A stretch of 64,000 bases of DNA from Chitinophaga niastensis (GTDB taxonomy: Bacteria; Bacteroidota; Bacteroidia; Chitinophagales; Chitinophagaceae). The stretch spans positions 1,798,001-1,862,000 of the forward strand of contig NZ_PYAW01000001.1 in NCBI RefSeq assembly GCF_003014755.1, written 5' to 3'. Shown piece after piece: positions 42,886-52,324 of the stretch (position 1 is its first letter; each line of letters starts with the position of its first letter). The translations under genes were made by a program, and so were the position numbers. A model generated the notes under the pieces. That model was not told where the DNA came from and did no database searches. It worked only from the letters and a program-made list of their open reading frames with translations.

Positions 42886-44373
42886 ATGCGTATTATTTTT
42901 TCTTTGTTGTTTTTGCTGAGTGTTGGACTGAATGTGAGTGCGAGACAAAAAGTATTTGATTTTAACACCCGCTGTGAGCAGGCATATAATGCCATTATGC
43001 AGCTGCGGTTGAACACCGGGAAGGCCTTGCTGGAAGCAGAAAAGAAAGAGCACCCGGATAACCTGGCGCCTTATTTTCTTGATAATTATGCGGATTTTTT
43101 TCCGCTCTTTTTTAATGAAGATCCGGCAGAATATTCCCGTAAAAGAAGTTTGCGGGCTTTCAGGTTGAATAAGATGGAAGAAGGATCTCCGGATTCTCCT
43201 TACTACCTGTATACACAGGCAGCTATTAAGTTTCAGTGGGCGATGATAAAAATAAAGTTCGACGAGAAATGGGACGCTACCTGGGAAATCCGCAAAGCAT
43301 ATATGATGCTGAAAGATAACCAGCAACGGTTTCCGGACTTTGTTCCCAACAACCTGTTAATGGGCGCCATGCAAACAGTTTTTGGAACCATTCCGGAAGG
43401 ATATAAATGGATCACCAATATTTTGGGGCTCAAAGGCAGCATCAAGCAGGGGATGGCCAATGTGAATAAGTTCATAGACAGCAATGCACCGGAGGCTAAG
43501 TTATTTAAAGAGGAATCCTATTACTATTACTGTTACCTGATGCTTTTCATTGTAAATAAACCGGAAGATACCTGGGATTTTTTACACCGGAAGCAGCTGG
43601 ATACTAAGAATAATTATCTTTTTGCCTTAATGGTGGCTAATCTGTCTCTGAATAATCAGAAAGCAGCCGTGGGATTGAAAGTATTGCAGGAAAGGAATGA
43701 TACTGCAGAATATGCCGATATCCAGTATTACAATTATGTAGTGGGGCTATTGAAATTAACGCACCTGGACAGTGATGCACATATATACCTGGAGCGGTTT
43801 GTGAATAATTTCAAAGGCAAGTTTTATGTGAAGGAATGTTTGCAGCGATTGAGCTGGTTTTATTATCTGGAAGGAAATCAGGCTGCAGCTGATAAATACC
43901 GGCAGATGATTCTGACCAAAGGTGGTACTGAAACAGATGCTGATAAGCAGGCATTAAAAGAGGCTAAAAACGGCAGGTGGCCTAATCCGTTATTACTACG
44001 GGTACGGTTGCTGAGTGATGGCGGCTATTTCAATAAAGCACTCAGCATGCTGCTGACAAAAAAAGCATCCGACTTTGCAGCCATGGAAGATAAGCTGGAA
44101 TATGCCTATCGTTTAGGCCGGATCTATGATGAGAGCGGACAGTATGATCAGGCCATTGCCATGTATGAAGTAACTATTAAAGTGGGTAGCAACAGGCCGG
44201 AATATTATGCAGCCAGAGCTTCCCTTCAAATGGGTTACATTTATGAAAAGCGAAATGAAAAAGCCAAAGCCATTGAATGTTATCAGCAATGTCTGAACAT
44301 GAAAGGGCATGATTATAAGAACTCCCTGGACCAGCGCGCTAAAGCAGGTATTCAGCGCGTAAACGGGACCTGA
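42886..44373 (+). CDS. Exported tetratricopeptide-repeat protein
   Basis: A 495-aa protein. I start at ATG 42886 (MRIIFSLLFLLSVGLNVSA), which gives a clean signal peptide; the frame extends upstream to a TTG at 42754, but that part lacks a signal. The mature part is helical, with TPR-like repeats clearest at the C-terminus (YAYRLGRIYDESGQYDQAIAMYE and LQMGYIYEKRNEKAKAIECY). A well-conserved type of periplasmic helical protein in this group; I cannot name a function. It is followed 58 bp later by recN. Confidence 0.82.
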   Translation: MRIIFSLLFLLSVGLNVSARQKVFDFNTRCEQAYNAIMQLRLNTGKALLEAEKKEHPDNLAPYFLDNYADFFPLFFNEDPAEYSRKRSLRAFRLNKMEEGSPDSPYYLYTQAAIKFQWAMIKIKFDEKWDATWEIRKAYMMLKDNQQRFPDFVPNNLLMGAMQTVFGTIPEGYKWITNILGLKGSIKQGMANVNKFIDSNAPEAKLFKEESYYYYCYLMLFIVNKPEDTWDFLHRKQLDTKNNYLFALMVANLSLNNQKAAVGLKVLQERNDTAEYADIQYYNYVVGLLKLTHLDSDAHIYLERFVNNFKGKFYVKECLQRLSWFYYLEGNQAAADKYRQMILTKGGTETDADKQALKEAKNGRWPNPLLLRVRLLSDGGYFNKALSMLLTKKASDFAAMEDKLEYAYRLGRIYDESGQYDQAIAMYEVTIKVGSNRPEYYAARASLQMGYIYEKRNEKAKAIECYQQCLNMKGHDYKNSLDQRAKAGIQRVNGT

Positions 44374-44431
44374 GAGAAGGATAGTAATTAAAAAATTGTG
44401 CTTTCAACATCATAAAGGAATTTCCTTACTT

Positions 44432-46090
44432 ATGTTACAGCGACTAACGATCAAGAATTACGCAATTATCGAACACCTGGAAGTGGATTTCTCAGGTAAT
44501 CTGAATGTGATCACCGGTGAAACAGGTGCCGGTAAATCTATACTGCTGGGTGCACTTTCCCTGATACTGGGAGAAAGAGCGGATCCGGGAGTGCTGTTCG
44601 ATAAAACTGGTAAGTGCATTATTGAAGGACTCTTTAAAGTAAAGAGATCCCAGGTAGCTGCTTTTTTCCAGCAGCATGAACTGGACCTGGAAGACCAGCT
44701 GATCATCCGCAGGGAGATCAGTGCAGCCGGTAAATCCAGGGCCTTTGTAAATGATACGCCTGTAAATATTTCCCAGTTATCGGAACTAAGTAGCTATCTC
44801 GTAGACCTTCACCAGCAGTTTGATACGCTGGATCTGGGCAATTCGGATTTCCAGCGCGAAGTAATAGATGCACTGGTAAATAAACCGGTTGAACTGCAAC
44901 AATACCATCACATCTTCCTGCAATATGTGCAGGTGCAAAGAAAATACAAACAGCTTTTTGATAATCGCGACAGTGCCAACAAGGAGCTGGATTATAACCG
45001 CTTTTTGCTGGATGAGCTGTCAGAAGCGAATTTCAGCCCTAATGAAATAGAAGACCTGGAAAGTGAACTGCAAACCCTGAGTCATGCAGAAGAAATTAAG
45101 AATACACTGAACCGGGTATATTTCCAGCTGAAAGAAGATGAGCAGCCTGTTTTACAGCAGATCAAACAATTGCATACCTCTCTGCAATCCCTGGCAGCCT
45201 TCCACAAGGATATGCCGGGTGTTTCAGCACGTTTGTTATCATCCTACCTGGAACTGCAGGACATTGCAGGAGAAGTGGAAAGTATTAACGACCAGGTACA
45301 GTACGATGCACAGCGCATTGAGCTGGTGAATGAACGCATGACGCTGGGGTACCGCCTCTTCAAAAAACATGCGGTGCAAACCACTGATGACTTATTAAGA
45401 ATAAAAGAAGAACTGACCAGGAAGGTAGATAACGTGCTGAATCTGGATGAACAACTGGCCACCATGGAGCGGGAACAGGCACAATTGCATGATACCCTGC
45501 TGAAAGCTGCCACCATTATTACGGCTCAGCGCCAGGAACAGGCAGCCCCGTTTGAAAAGAATGTTAATACACTGCTCGCGCAAGTGGGTATGCCCAATGC
45601 GCGCCTGAAAGCAGATATTGCTGTGGGGGAACTGAATCCGTTTGGACAGGATACCATAGAATTTTTATTTGATGCCAATAAGAGTAACCAGTTTGCACCG
45701 GTAGGCAAAGTAGCATCAGGAGGTGAATTAAGCCGTTTAATGTTATGTATTAAGTCGCTGGTAGCACAGTCCGTAGCATTACCTACCCTCATTTTTGATG
45801 AGATAGATACCGGTATTTCAGGGGAAGCTGCCCGTCAGGTGGGCGTTATTCTGAAAGATCTGGCAAAGGCGCATCAGATCATTTGTATCACACATCAACC
45901 ACAGATAGCCGGAAAAGCAGATGCACATTACTTTGTATATAAAGATGCAAAAGCAGACAAAGTGACGACCAGCGTACGTTTGTTATCGAAAGAAGAACGC
46001 GTAAATAAGATTGCGCAAATGTTGAGTGGTGAAAAGCCCACAGCTGCTGCGCTGGAGAATGCACGCGAAATGTTGGCTGTTAGTATTTAG
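44432..46090 (+). CDS. recN: DNA repair protein RecN
   Basis: An SMC-like ATPase of double-strand-break repair, 552 aa. Walker A GETGAGKS (about residue 30), central coiled coil (about 150-370), ABC signature VASGGELSRLML, Walker B LIFDEIDTGISG and the His switch ITHQPQIA. The start at ATG 44432 (MLQRLTIKNYAII) is the family start; an upstream in-frame codon at 44396 adds 12 unlikely residues. The last codons lie in the left arm of an imperfect TTAGC-type inverted repeat. Confidence 0.95.
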   Translation: MLQRLTIKNYAIIEHLEVDFSGNLNVITGETGAGKSILLGALSLILGERADPGVLFDKTGKCIIEGLFKVKRSQVAAFFQQHELDLEDQLIIRREISAAGKSRAFVNDTPVNISQLSELSSYLVDLHQQFDTLDLGNSDFQREVIDALVNKPVELQQYHHIFLQYVQVQRKYKQLFDNRDSANKELDYNRFLLDELSEANFSPNEIEDLESELQTLSHAEEIKNTLNRVYFQLKEDEQPVLQQIKQLHTSLQSLAAFHKDMPGVSARLLSSYLELQDIAGEVESINDQVQYDAQRIELVNERMTLGYRLFKKHAVQTTDDLLRIKEELTRKVDNVLNLDEQLATMEREQAQLHDTLLKAATIITAQRQEQAAPFEKNVNTLLAQVGMPNARLKADIAVGELNPFGQDTIEFLFDANKSNQFAPVGKVASGGELSRLMLCIKSLVAQSVALPTLIFDEIDTGISGEAARQVGVILKDLAKAHQIICITHQPQIAGKADAHYFVYKDAKADKVTTSVRLLSKEERVNKIAQMLSGEKPTAAALENAREMLAVSI

Positions 46091-46172
46091 CTGCTGGCAT
46101 TTTTAATGCTATCATTCCAGGTATAACACTAAAGAAAAGGGGCTAATAGCTAACAGCTGATGCCTAACAGCT
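46076..46172. repeat. Degenerate TTAGC-word inverted repeat after recN
   Basis: The left arm, about 46076-46100, is roughly complementary to about 46145-46172, with several mismatches. Both use GCTGTTAG / TTAGC words like those at 18917-19080. The left arm overlaps the last codons of recN. No good T run of a classic terminator follows in the right register, though a T9 run starts at 46172. Confidence 0.6.
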
Positions 46173-46193
46173 TTTTTTTTCAACTATAACGAC

Positions 46194-46201
46194 TATTTTT
46201 G
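46194..46201 (+). promoter_or_regulatory. -7 box for fabI
   Basis: TATTTTTG matches TAnnTTTG, ending 21 nt before the ATG at 46223. Confidence 0.5.
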
Positions 46202-46222
46202 CCGAAATTAATTTTTGACCAA

Positions 46223-47035
46223 ATGGCTCATAACTTATTAAAAGGGAAGAAAGGTATCATCTTCGGTGCGCTGGATGAAAAGTCTATTGCATGGAGAACT
46301 GCACTGCGTTGTGTGGAAGAAGGCGCTGAAATTGTGCTTACCAATGCCCCTATTGCCCTGCGTATGGGTGAGATCAACAAACTGGCGGAAACCTGCAAAG
46401 CACCTGTAATTCCAGCTGATGTTACCAATATGGATGATCTGGCCAACCTGTTTAACAAATCCATGGAGCATTTTGGTGGTAAGATCGACTTCGTGCTGCA
46501 CTCTGTGGCAATGGGTATGAACATCCGTAAGGGCAGAAGCTATACCGACCTGGATTACGATTTTAATCATAAAACATTTGATATCTCTGCGATGTCACTG
46601 CACCGCGTGCTGCAAACTGCTTACAAGCTGGATGCACTGAACGAGTGGGCATCTGTAATTGCATTGTCCTATATCGCGTCACAGCGGGTATTCCCTGACT
46701 ATGGCGAAATGGCGGATGCCAAAGCGTTGCTGGAATCTATTTCCCGCAGCTTCGGTTACCACTATGGTACACACAAGAAAGTACGTGTAAACACTATTTC
46801 CCAGTCACCGGTAAAAACAACTGCAGGTAGTGGTGTAAAAGGTTTTGACGGCTTTGTGGCTTATGCAGAAGCAATGAGTCCGCTGGGTAATGCTACAGCA
46901 GACGAGTGTGCTAACTATGCGGTGGCTATGTTCTCTGACCTCACCAAAATGGTGACTATGCAGAACCTGTTCCACGATGGTGGTTTCTCCTTTACCGGTG
47001 TATCCAAACCGGTAATTGATCAAATGGAAAAATAA
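46223..47035 (+). CDS. fabI: Enoyl-[acyl-carrier-protein] reductase FabI
   Basis: The NADH-dependent last step of each fatty acid elongation cycle; 270 aa of SDR fold. Active-site residues Tyr150, Tyr160 and Lys167 have the spacing of Tyr146/Tyr156/Lys163 in E. coli FabI (SYIASQRVFPDYGEMADAK). The C-terminal HDGGFSFTG segment is typical. The start is ATG 46223 (MAHNLLKGKKG); an in-frame codon at 46199 adds 8 residues and overlaps the -7 box. Target class of triclosan. Confidence 0.95.
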   Translation: MAHNLLKGKKGIIFGALDEKSIAWRTALRCVEEGAEIVLTNAPIALRMGEINKLAETCKAPVIPADVTNMDDLANLFNKSMEHFGGKIDFVLHSVAMGMNIRKGRSYTDLDYDFNHKTFDISAMSLHRVLQTAYKLDALNEWASVIALSYIASQRVFPDYGEMADAKALLESISRSFGYHYGTHKKVRVNTISQSPVKTTAGSGVKGFDGFVAYAEAMSPLGNATADECANYAVAMFSDLTKMVTMQNLFHDGGFSFTGVSKPVIDQMEK

Positions 47036-47116
47036 TTTTTTGTATCCGGCTATTTAGTTTCAGTAGCATAGCTGCCCCGGAACTAAATAGCTGCATTAAA
47101 AAAATGACAAAATAAA

Positions 47117-47143
47117 AAGCCGCTTCCTTTTCAGGAGCGGCTT
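47117..47143. terminator. Terminator between fabI and DUF2795 gene
   Basis: AAGCCGCTTCC/GGAGCGGCTT stem with one bulged T and a 6-nt loop. An outer pair ATGACAAA(A)TA/TATTTGTCAT roughly extends it. It sits between convergent genes and could act on both strands. A second 10-bp pair, CTATTTAGTT/AACTAAATAG, lies between the fabI stop and this hairpin. Confidence 0.65.
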
Positions 47144-47194
47144 AAATGTTATTTGTCATAGTATGGATGGGAGTCCGGTCAGCGAATGCTGTGT

Positions 47195-47416
47195 CTAATA
47201 CTCATCCTCATTAAAGAAGAAGTCGTCCTGCGACGGATAATCAGACCAGATATCTTCAATCCCCTCATAAATTTCTCCCTCATCCTCCAGCTCCTGAAGG
47301 TTCTCGATTACTTCTATCGGTGCACCGGAACGAATGGCGTAGTCGATAAGTTCGTCTTTAGTAGCTGGCCATGGAGCGTCCTCCAGGTATGAAGCTAATT
47401 CTAATGTCCAGTACAT
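47195..47416 (-). CDS. DUF2795 family small acidic protein
   Basis: A 73-aa protein beginning MYWTLELASYLEDAPWPATK, with IDYAIRSGAP and VIENLQEL, then a strongly acidic C-terminus (DEGEIYEGIEDIWSDY). This is the DUF2795 pattern, conserved across Bacteroidota and of unknown function. A -7 box TACTTTTG lies 31 nt upstream. It is convergent with fabI. Confidence 0.9.
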   Translation of the reverse strand: MYWTLELASYLEDAPWPATKDELIDYAIRSGAPIEVIENLQELEDEGEIYEGIEDIWSDYPSQDDFFFNEDEY

Positions 47417-47447
47417 CTTATTAAAATTTTTACTTTTTAATTTTCCG

Positions 47448-47455
47448 CAAAAGTA
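47448..47455 (-). promoter_or_regulatory. -7 box for the DUF2795 gene
   Basis: Minus-strand TACTTTTG matches TAnnTTTG and ends 31 nt before the ATG at 47416. Confidence 0.5.
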
Positions 47456-47516
47456 TTATTTAATTTGAAATAAACAACTTTTACTATTTTATCGGTTAAT
47501 TACTTTTCTTTGGGTT

Positions 47517-48206
47517 ATGCTAACCGCTCGCAATGTTACCAAAAATTATTCCAATTTACCCATTTTAAAAGGGGTGGACATTACTGTCAGTAAGGGCGAA
47601 ATTGTAACCATCGTAGGATCGTCAGGAGCCGGCAAAAGCACCCTGTTACACATCCTGGGAACGCTGGATACGCCCACTACTGGCGAAGTTTGGCTTAATA
47701 ATGTCAATCTGACGGATTTAAGGGGCAATGCCCTGGCCGATTTCCGGAACCGTCATATTGGCTTCATTTTTCAGTTCCACCACCTCTTACCGGAATTCAC
47801 TGCACTCGAAAACGTATGCATTCCCGGTTATATTGCCGGCAGCAAAAAATCACAGGTAAAAGAGAAAGCGGTTTTCCTCCTGGAAACACTGGGACTGAAA
47901 AACCGCCTGGAACATAAACCTAACGCACTCTCTGGCGGAGAGCAGCAAAGAGTAGCCGTTGCCCGCGCGCTGATTAACAATCCTGATGTGGTAATGGCGG
48001 ATGAACCTACCGGTAACCTCGATTCAAAAAATGCCCGTGAACTGCATAACCTGTTCATAGAACTCAGGGATAAATTGCAGCAAACCTTTATCATAGTTAC
48101 CCATAACGAAGAACTGGCCCCGCTGAGCGACAGGCAACTGGTGATGAGAGATGGCAAGATTATTCAGGGATTAGAAGAGGAAGAGACGATTATCCATAAA
48201 TACTGA
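47517..48206 (+). CDS. LolD-like ABC transporter ATP-binding protein
   Basis: A 229-aa ATPase of the MacB/LolD/FtsE group. Walker A is GSSGAGKS, the signature LSGGEQQRVAVARAL and Walker B VVMADEPTGNLDS; the phrase FIFQFHHLLPEF is typical of LolD. Likely drives lipoprotein release from the inner membrane with a LolC/E permease encoded elsewhere. Its 3' end overlaps the convergent deacetylase gene by 17 bp. Confidence 0.9.
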   Translation: MLTARNVTKNYSNLPILKGVDITVSKGEIVTIVGSSGAGKSTLLHILGTLDTPTTGEVWLNNVNLTDLRGNALADFRNRHIGFIFQFHHLLPEFTALENVCIPGYIAGSKKSQVKEKAVFLLETLGLKNRLEHKPNALSGGEQQRVAVARALINNPDVVMADEPTGNLDSKNARELHNLFIELRDKLQQTFIIVTHNEELAPLSDRQLVMRDGKIIQGLEEEETIIHKY

Positions 48207-49089
48207 TGCCCGCCTTAAAGGTGTTGCAATGTGCATTCACAATATCCCGGATATGGGTGGAATAACCGCCACCCATGGCCACTGCGCATGGTATTTGATG
48301 TTTCTTCAGCGCATGAAAAACCAGTTCATCCCGCTGCTGGCAGCCTGCCGCTGTTACTTTCAGCTTTCCAAATTTGTCGGTTTCCAGGATATCCACCCCG
48401 GAGAGATAAAATACAATATCAGGCTTTACCCGGTTAATCAGCTGTGGTAGCGCCTCTTCCAGTAATTGCAGGTAAGCCCCTGTGTTCATGCCATCCGGAA
48501 GGGGGATGTCCCAGTCTGAGGTTTCCTTATGGAAAGGATAGTTATGCGCGCCATGCATACTGAACGTGTATACGTGCGCGTTATCTGCAAAGAGGGCAGC
48601 GGTGCCATTGCCCTGATGTACATCCAGATCAATTACCAGGACCTGTTTTACCCGCTTTTGCTGCAACAGGTAGTTAGCAGCCACGCCAAAGTCGTTCAGC
48701 AGACAAAAGCCTTCTCCGTGATCAGCAAATGCATGGTGCGTGCCACCGGCCACATTAAAGCCGATACCATGCTCTAATGCATGCAGCGCTATATCTATAG
48801 AGCCCTGGGCAATTACAATTTCCCGTAAGGTAAGTGCCGGTGATTGCGGGAAGCCTATGCGTCGCTGCTCTTTGGCAGACAAGGTCTGGTCTTTTAGCTT
48901 TTGCCAATATTCCAGGGTATGTGTGAGCAGAATGGTGCCTTCATCTGCAGGAACAGGGGTAAATAACTGATCGGGTGTGATAACGCCCTCCCGTAGCAGC
49001 TGTGCAGGTATCAGTTCGTATTTGAGCATCGGGAAACGATGGTCGGCAGGTAATGGATGTGCGTATATATCGTGATAAGCAATCTTCAT
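48190..49089 (-). CDS. Histone-deacetylase-like (class II/AcuC type) amidohydrolase
   Basis: A 299-aa zinc deacetylase of the arginase/deacetylase fold. Motifs are GGTHHAFADHGEGFCLLND, the zinc site VIDLDVHQGNGTA, and the C-terminal AMGGGYS. Bacterial members remove acyl groups from lysines (AcuC) or polyamines; the substrate here is unknown. It follows the ligase-associated phosphoesterase gene after 42 bp on the same strand, so it may be the last gene of that operon. Its 3' end overlaps the convergent ABC ATPase gene by 17 bp. Confidence 0.92.
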   Translation of the reverse strand: MKIAYHDIYAHPLPADHRFPMLKYELIPAQLLREGVITPDQLFTPVPADEGTILLTHTLEYWQKLKDQTLSAKEQRRIGFPQSPALTLREIVIAQGSIDIALHALEHGIGFNVAGGTHHAFADHGEGFCLLNDFGVAANYLLQQKRVKQVLVIDLDVHQGNGTAALFADNAHVYTFSMHGAHNYPFHKETSDWDIPLPDGMNTGAYLQLLEEALPQLINRVKPDIVFYLSGVDILETDKFGKLKVTAAGCQQRDELVFHALKKHQIPCAVAMGGGYSTHIRDIVNAHCNTFKAGISIYG

Positions 49090-49131
49090 AAAACTAATCC
49101 GCTATGGTCATCTACTTAAAAACTGATTTTG

Positions 49132-49779
49132 CTACTGTACCCGTATAATCGATTTTCCGGCTATTACAAACACGGGTTCGGTTGCTGCGGGGGCAAGGGT
49201 GGCATGACCGGTAAAGTGTCCAAAAGCGGGTAAAATGCCGCAATGCTGACCAAAATAGAAGCAGGGTAAACGTAGCCGTTGCCTGGCAGCGCCAGCCATG
49301 ACAAAGGCCGGGTGCAGATGACCGGAAAACGTGTATTGGTAGCCGTTACTTTCTTCGCAAGGCTCGTGTATGAAATGAATATGCCGGATAGTCAGCGTGG
49401 GATGCACATTGATCTGTAGCTGCGCATACACTTCGTCTGCCATAATATCATGATTTCCCATTACCAGGTCAATGATGATATGCGGGAATTGCTGACGCCA
49501 CAACCGGAAATACTGTACTTCATTGTTTTCCCTGCTATGGAACATATCTCCCACAATTATCATCCTCACCGGCAAGAACTGTGTGATCAGCTGTTGCAGG
49601 CGGAAAAGATCTTCCTGTACGATGCCCGCCGGGACTGCAATGCCCGCTTTGCGAAAATGAGCAGCCTTCCCCAGATGCAGATCTGAAAGGATCAATGTCT
49701 TCTCTTCTTCCCAAAAAATTGCCCGCTGGGGCAATAAATGCCAATGCTGCTCCTGAAAGTGAAATATTTCCCCAACCAC
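49132..49779 (-). CDS. pdeM: Ligase-associated DNA-damage-response metallophosphoesterase
   Basis: A 215-aa calcineurin-like phosphoesterase. The metal motifs appear in order: SDLHLGKAAHFR, VGDMFHS, MGNHD and SGHLHPAF. This is the PdeM family, normally encoded with an ATP-dependent DNA ligase, an MBL-fold exonuclease and an Lhr-like helicase. The helicase is 39 bp upstream on the same strand. The ligase and exonuclease genes are not in the window. Confidence 0.88.
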   Translation of the reverse strand: MVGEIFHFQEQHWHLLPQRAIFWEEEKTLILSDLHLGKAAHFRKAGIAVPAGIVQEDLFRLQQLITQFLPVRMIIVGDMFHSRENNEVQYFRLWRQQFPHIIIDLVMGNHDIMADEVYAQLQINVHPTLTIRHIHFIHEPCEESNGYQYTFSGHLHPAFVMAGAARQRLRLPCFYFGQHCGILPAFGHFTGHATLAPAATEPVFVIAGKSIIRVQ

Positions 49780-49818
49780 TAAATCAACTTGTTTTATTGA
49801 GATGCAAATTATTATTTC

Positions 49819-52272
49819 TTAACCGTTCACAGCGATCAATTTTTTGATCCGGTCTTCCAGCTTTTCACTGGTCATGGTATCACGCAAACTGTCCACCTTA
49901 ATGGGAAAGCAGAATGGCGTGAGTTTTTGGGGAGAAGTGATCACAATTTTACTCTCTTTTATGCGCTCCAGGGTTTCGCGTAAACGGGCTTCTTCCATCT
50001 GGTAAAAAAAGGCTTCGTTGAAAGCCTGCTTCAGCAGCAGGTTCTGTGGGTCGTAATCTTTGAAGACATTGAACAGCAATGATGCGGACGACTGTAAATG
50101 CCGGTTGGCCTTATGTTTACCGGGATACCCCTGAAAGATAAGGCCAGCTATCACCGCAATATCGCGGAACTTACGACGGGCCATTTCCGTGGCATTGACA
50201 CTGGTTTGTAACTCTATGAGCAGATTATCAGTACTGAAGAGCGCTTTCGCATTTTCATTGGTAAGCGGAATAGGCTGATCAGACAGCAACTCAAAACCAT
50301 AATCATTCATGGCAATAGAAAATGTAATGGGCTGGATGCGGCTGATACGATAAGCCAGCAGCGCTGCCATCACCTCATGTACCAGCCTGCCTTCGAAAGG
50401 ATATACGAAGAGATGATAGCCGTCTTTTGTTTCGATCTGTTCGATTAATAGCTCATTATCTTTAGGTATATGCGATAGTTCCTCCTGCAGATTGAACAGC
50501 GGCTGCAATGCTATCAGCTCCGGGTCTTTGGTATTACGGGACAAGGCTTCGTTGAATTTTTGCCGCAACATTTTGCCCAGGTTAGATGACAACGGAATGC
50601 GGCCTCCCTGGTAGCTGGGCACAATAGACCGTTTGGAATTTGATTTGCGCACCAGGATCGTCATATCCTTTATCAGCACATATTCCAGGTTGCGACCTGC
50701 GAGTGTAAAAAAATCACCGGGTTGCAGCCGGGAGATAAAACTTTCTTCAATGACGCCAATATAGCCACCACTCATAAACTTTACTTTCAACATGGCATCA
50801 CTTACAATAGTGCCTATATGTAAACGATGGCGCATGGCCATCATACGGCTTTTGCAGCTATAGTAATCGCCTTCGCGTTCCAGCTTTTTAAATTCATCGT
50901 AACTGGCCAAAGCATCGCCGCCGGTGGTTAAAAAAGAAAGTATCCACTGCCAGTCATCTGCTGTAATATGCTGGTAGCAGAAGGTATGACGTACTTCTTC
51001 CCATATTTCCGGTGCATGAAAGCCATCAGATACTGCCAGTGACATCAGGTATTGCAGCAATACATCATACGCTAATAAAACAGGCATCCGGCTTTCGATC
51101 AGGTCTTCCTCCATAGCTGCTTTCAGGGCAGCTGCTTCTACCAGTTCCAGTGCATGTGTAGGCAAAAAGAATATTTTACTCACAGCTCCCGGCTGGTGGC
51201 CGCTACGACCGGCACGTTGCAGAAAGCGCGCTACACCTTTGGGGCTGCCCACTTGTATTACACTGTCTACCGGTCTGAAATCCACACCCAGATCCAGGCT
51301 TGCGGTACATACCACTGCTTTGAGAATACCGTTATGCAATGCTTCTTCCACCCAGATACGCAATTCCATATCTATAGAACCGTGGTGTAATGCCAGCGCG
51401 CCCGCCAGCATAGGCTCTTCACGCAGGAGCGCCTGGTACCAGAGCTCAGATTGTGAACGGGTGTTTGTAAAGATCAGTGTAGTCTGGCTTTCATCGATAA
51501 CGGGTAATGCCTGCGGCAACATTTTGATACCGAGATGGCCTGCCCACGGGTATTTTTCTATTTCATCCGGGATCACACTTTTAAGGGCAATATTTTTTTT
51601 CAGTTTTGCCCGGATGATAATGCCATTGTTGTGATATGGTCCCAGCAACACTTCCAGGGCTTCGTCCAGGTTGCCAATAGTAGCAGAGATGCCCCATATT
51701 TTTAGCTTGTCTTTGCGCAAACCTTTGAGGCGGCTCAGTCCCAGTTCTACCATTACACCACGTTTGCTGCCAATGAGCTCATGCCATTCGTCTACCACCA
51801 CGGTGTGCAGGTGTGTAAATATTTTAGGATATTCTTTTTGTGCCAGCAGGAGGTGCAGGCTTTCCGGCGTAATGATCAGTACTTCCGGCATCTGCTTTTT
51901 TTGTGCGGCGCGGGTAGCCGTGGGCGTATCACCACTACGGATGCCGATCTCCCAGGGTACCTGGAGTTCCTGCAATGCAGCTTCCATCGCTCTTCCCAGG
52001 TCTTTGGCCAATGCCCGCAGCGGGGTTATCCACATTAGCTGCAAGCCATTTTTTGTTTTATGGGTATAGTCTTTAGGGTGTGCATCTATCCACGCAATGA
52101 CTGCTCCCAGGAATAGGGAGAATGTTTTTCCGAAACCGGTAGGTGCGTTTACAATCCCTGATTTGCCCTGCTGATAAGCTTTCCAGGCATCTTCCTGGAA
52201 TTTGAATGGCTTCAGTTCTTTATCTCCCAGCCATTTGGTAACCACCTTCCATCCACCCGAACGTTGTTGCAT
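49819..52272 (-). CDS. Ligase-associated DEXH-box helicase (Lhr family)
   Basis: An 817-aa superfamily 2 helicase. Walker A is APTGFGKT, the DExH box VVVDEWHELIGS, motif III ISATIG, and motifs V-VI VCTASLDLGVD and QRAGRSGHQPG. A long C-terminal part, as in Lhr-core proteins, follows to residue 817. Family knowledge: such helicases occur in a four-gene repair module with ligase, exonuclease and phosphoesterase. Only the phosphoesterase is adjacent here. It is divergent from the purine permease gene (52 bp apart). Confidence 0.92.
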   Translation of the reverse strand: MQQRSGGWKVVTKWLGDKELKPFKFQEDAWKAYQQGKSGIVNAPTGFGKTFSLFLGAVIAWIDAHPKDYTHKTKNGLQLMWITPLRALAKDLGRAMEAALQELQVPWEIGIRSGDTPTATRAAQKKQMPEVLIITPESLHLLLAQKEYPKIFTHLHTVVVDEWHELIGSKRGVMVELGLSRLKGLRKDKLKIWGISATIGNLDEALEVLLGPYHNNGIIIRAKLKKNIALKSVIPDEIEKYPWAGHLGIKMLPQALPVIDESQTTLIFTNTRSQSELWYQALLREEPMLAGALALHHGSIDMELRIWVEEALHNGILKAVVCTASLDLGVDFRPVDSVIQVGSPKGVARFLQRAGRSGHQPGAVSKIFFLPTHALELVEAAALKAAMEEDLIESRMPVLLAYDVLLQYLMSLAVSDGFHAPEIWEEVRHTFCYQHITADDWQWILSFLTTGGDALASYDEFKKLEREGDYYSCKSRMMAMRHRLHIGTIVSDAMLKVKFMSGGYIGVIEESFISRLQPGDFFTLAGRNLEYVLIKDMTILVRKSNSKRSIVPSYQGGRIPLSSNLGKMLRQKFNEALSRNTKDPELIALQPLFNLQEELSHIPKDNELLIEQIETKDGYHLFVYPFEGRLVHEVMAALLAYRISRIQPITFSIAMNDYGFELLSDQPIPLTNENAKALFSTDNLLIELQTSVNATEMARRKFRDIAVIAGLIFQGYPGKHKANRHLQSSASLLFNVFKDYDPQNLLLKQAFNEAFFYQMEEARLRETLERIKESKIVITSPQKLTPFCFPIKVDSLRDTMTSEKLEDRIKKLIAVNG

Positions 52273-52312
52273 GTTTATGAAATTAGGCTAAAATGATAAA
52301 TGGTGAATCGCT

Positions 52313-52320
52313 TATTTTTG
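52313..52320 (+). promoter_or_regulatory. -7 box 4 nt before the permease start
   Basis: TATTTTTG matches TAnnTTTG and is followed by cagc and the ATG at 52325, suggesting a leaderless mRNA. Confidence 0.5.
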
Positions 52321-52324
52321 CAGC

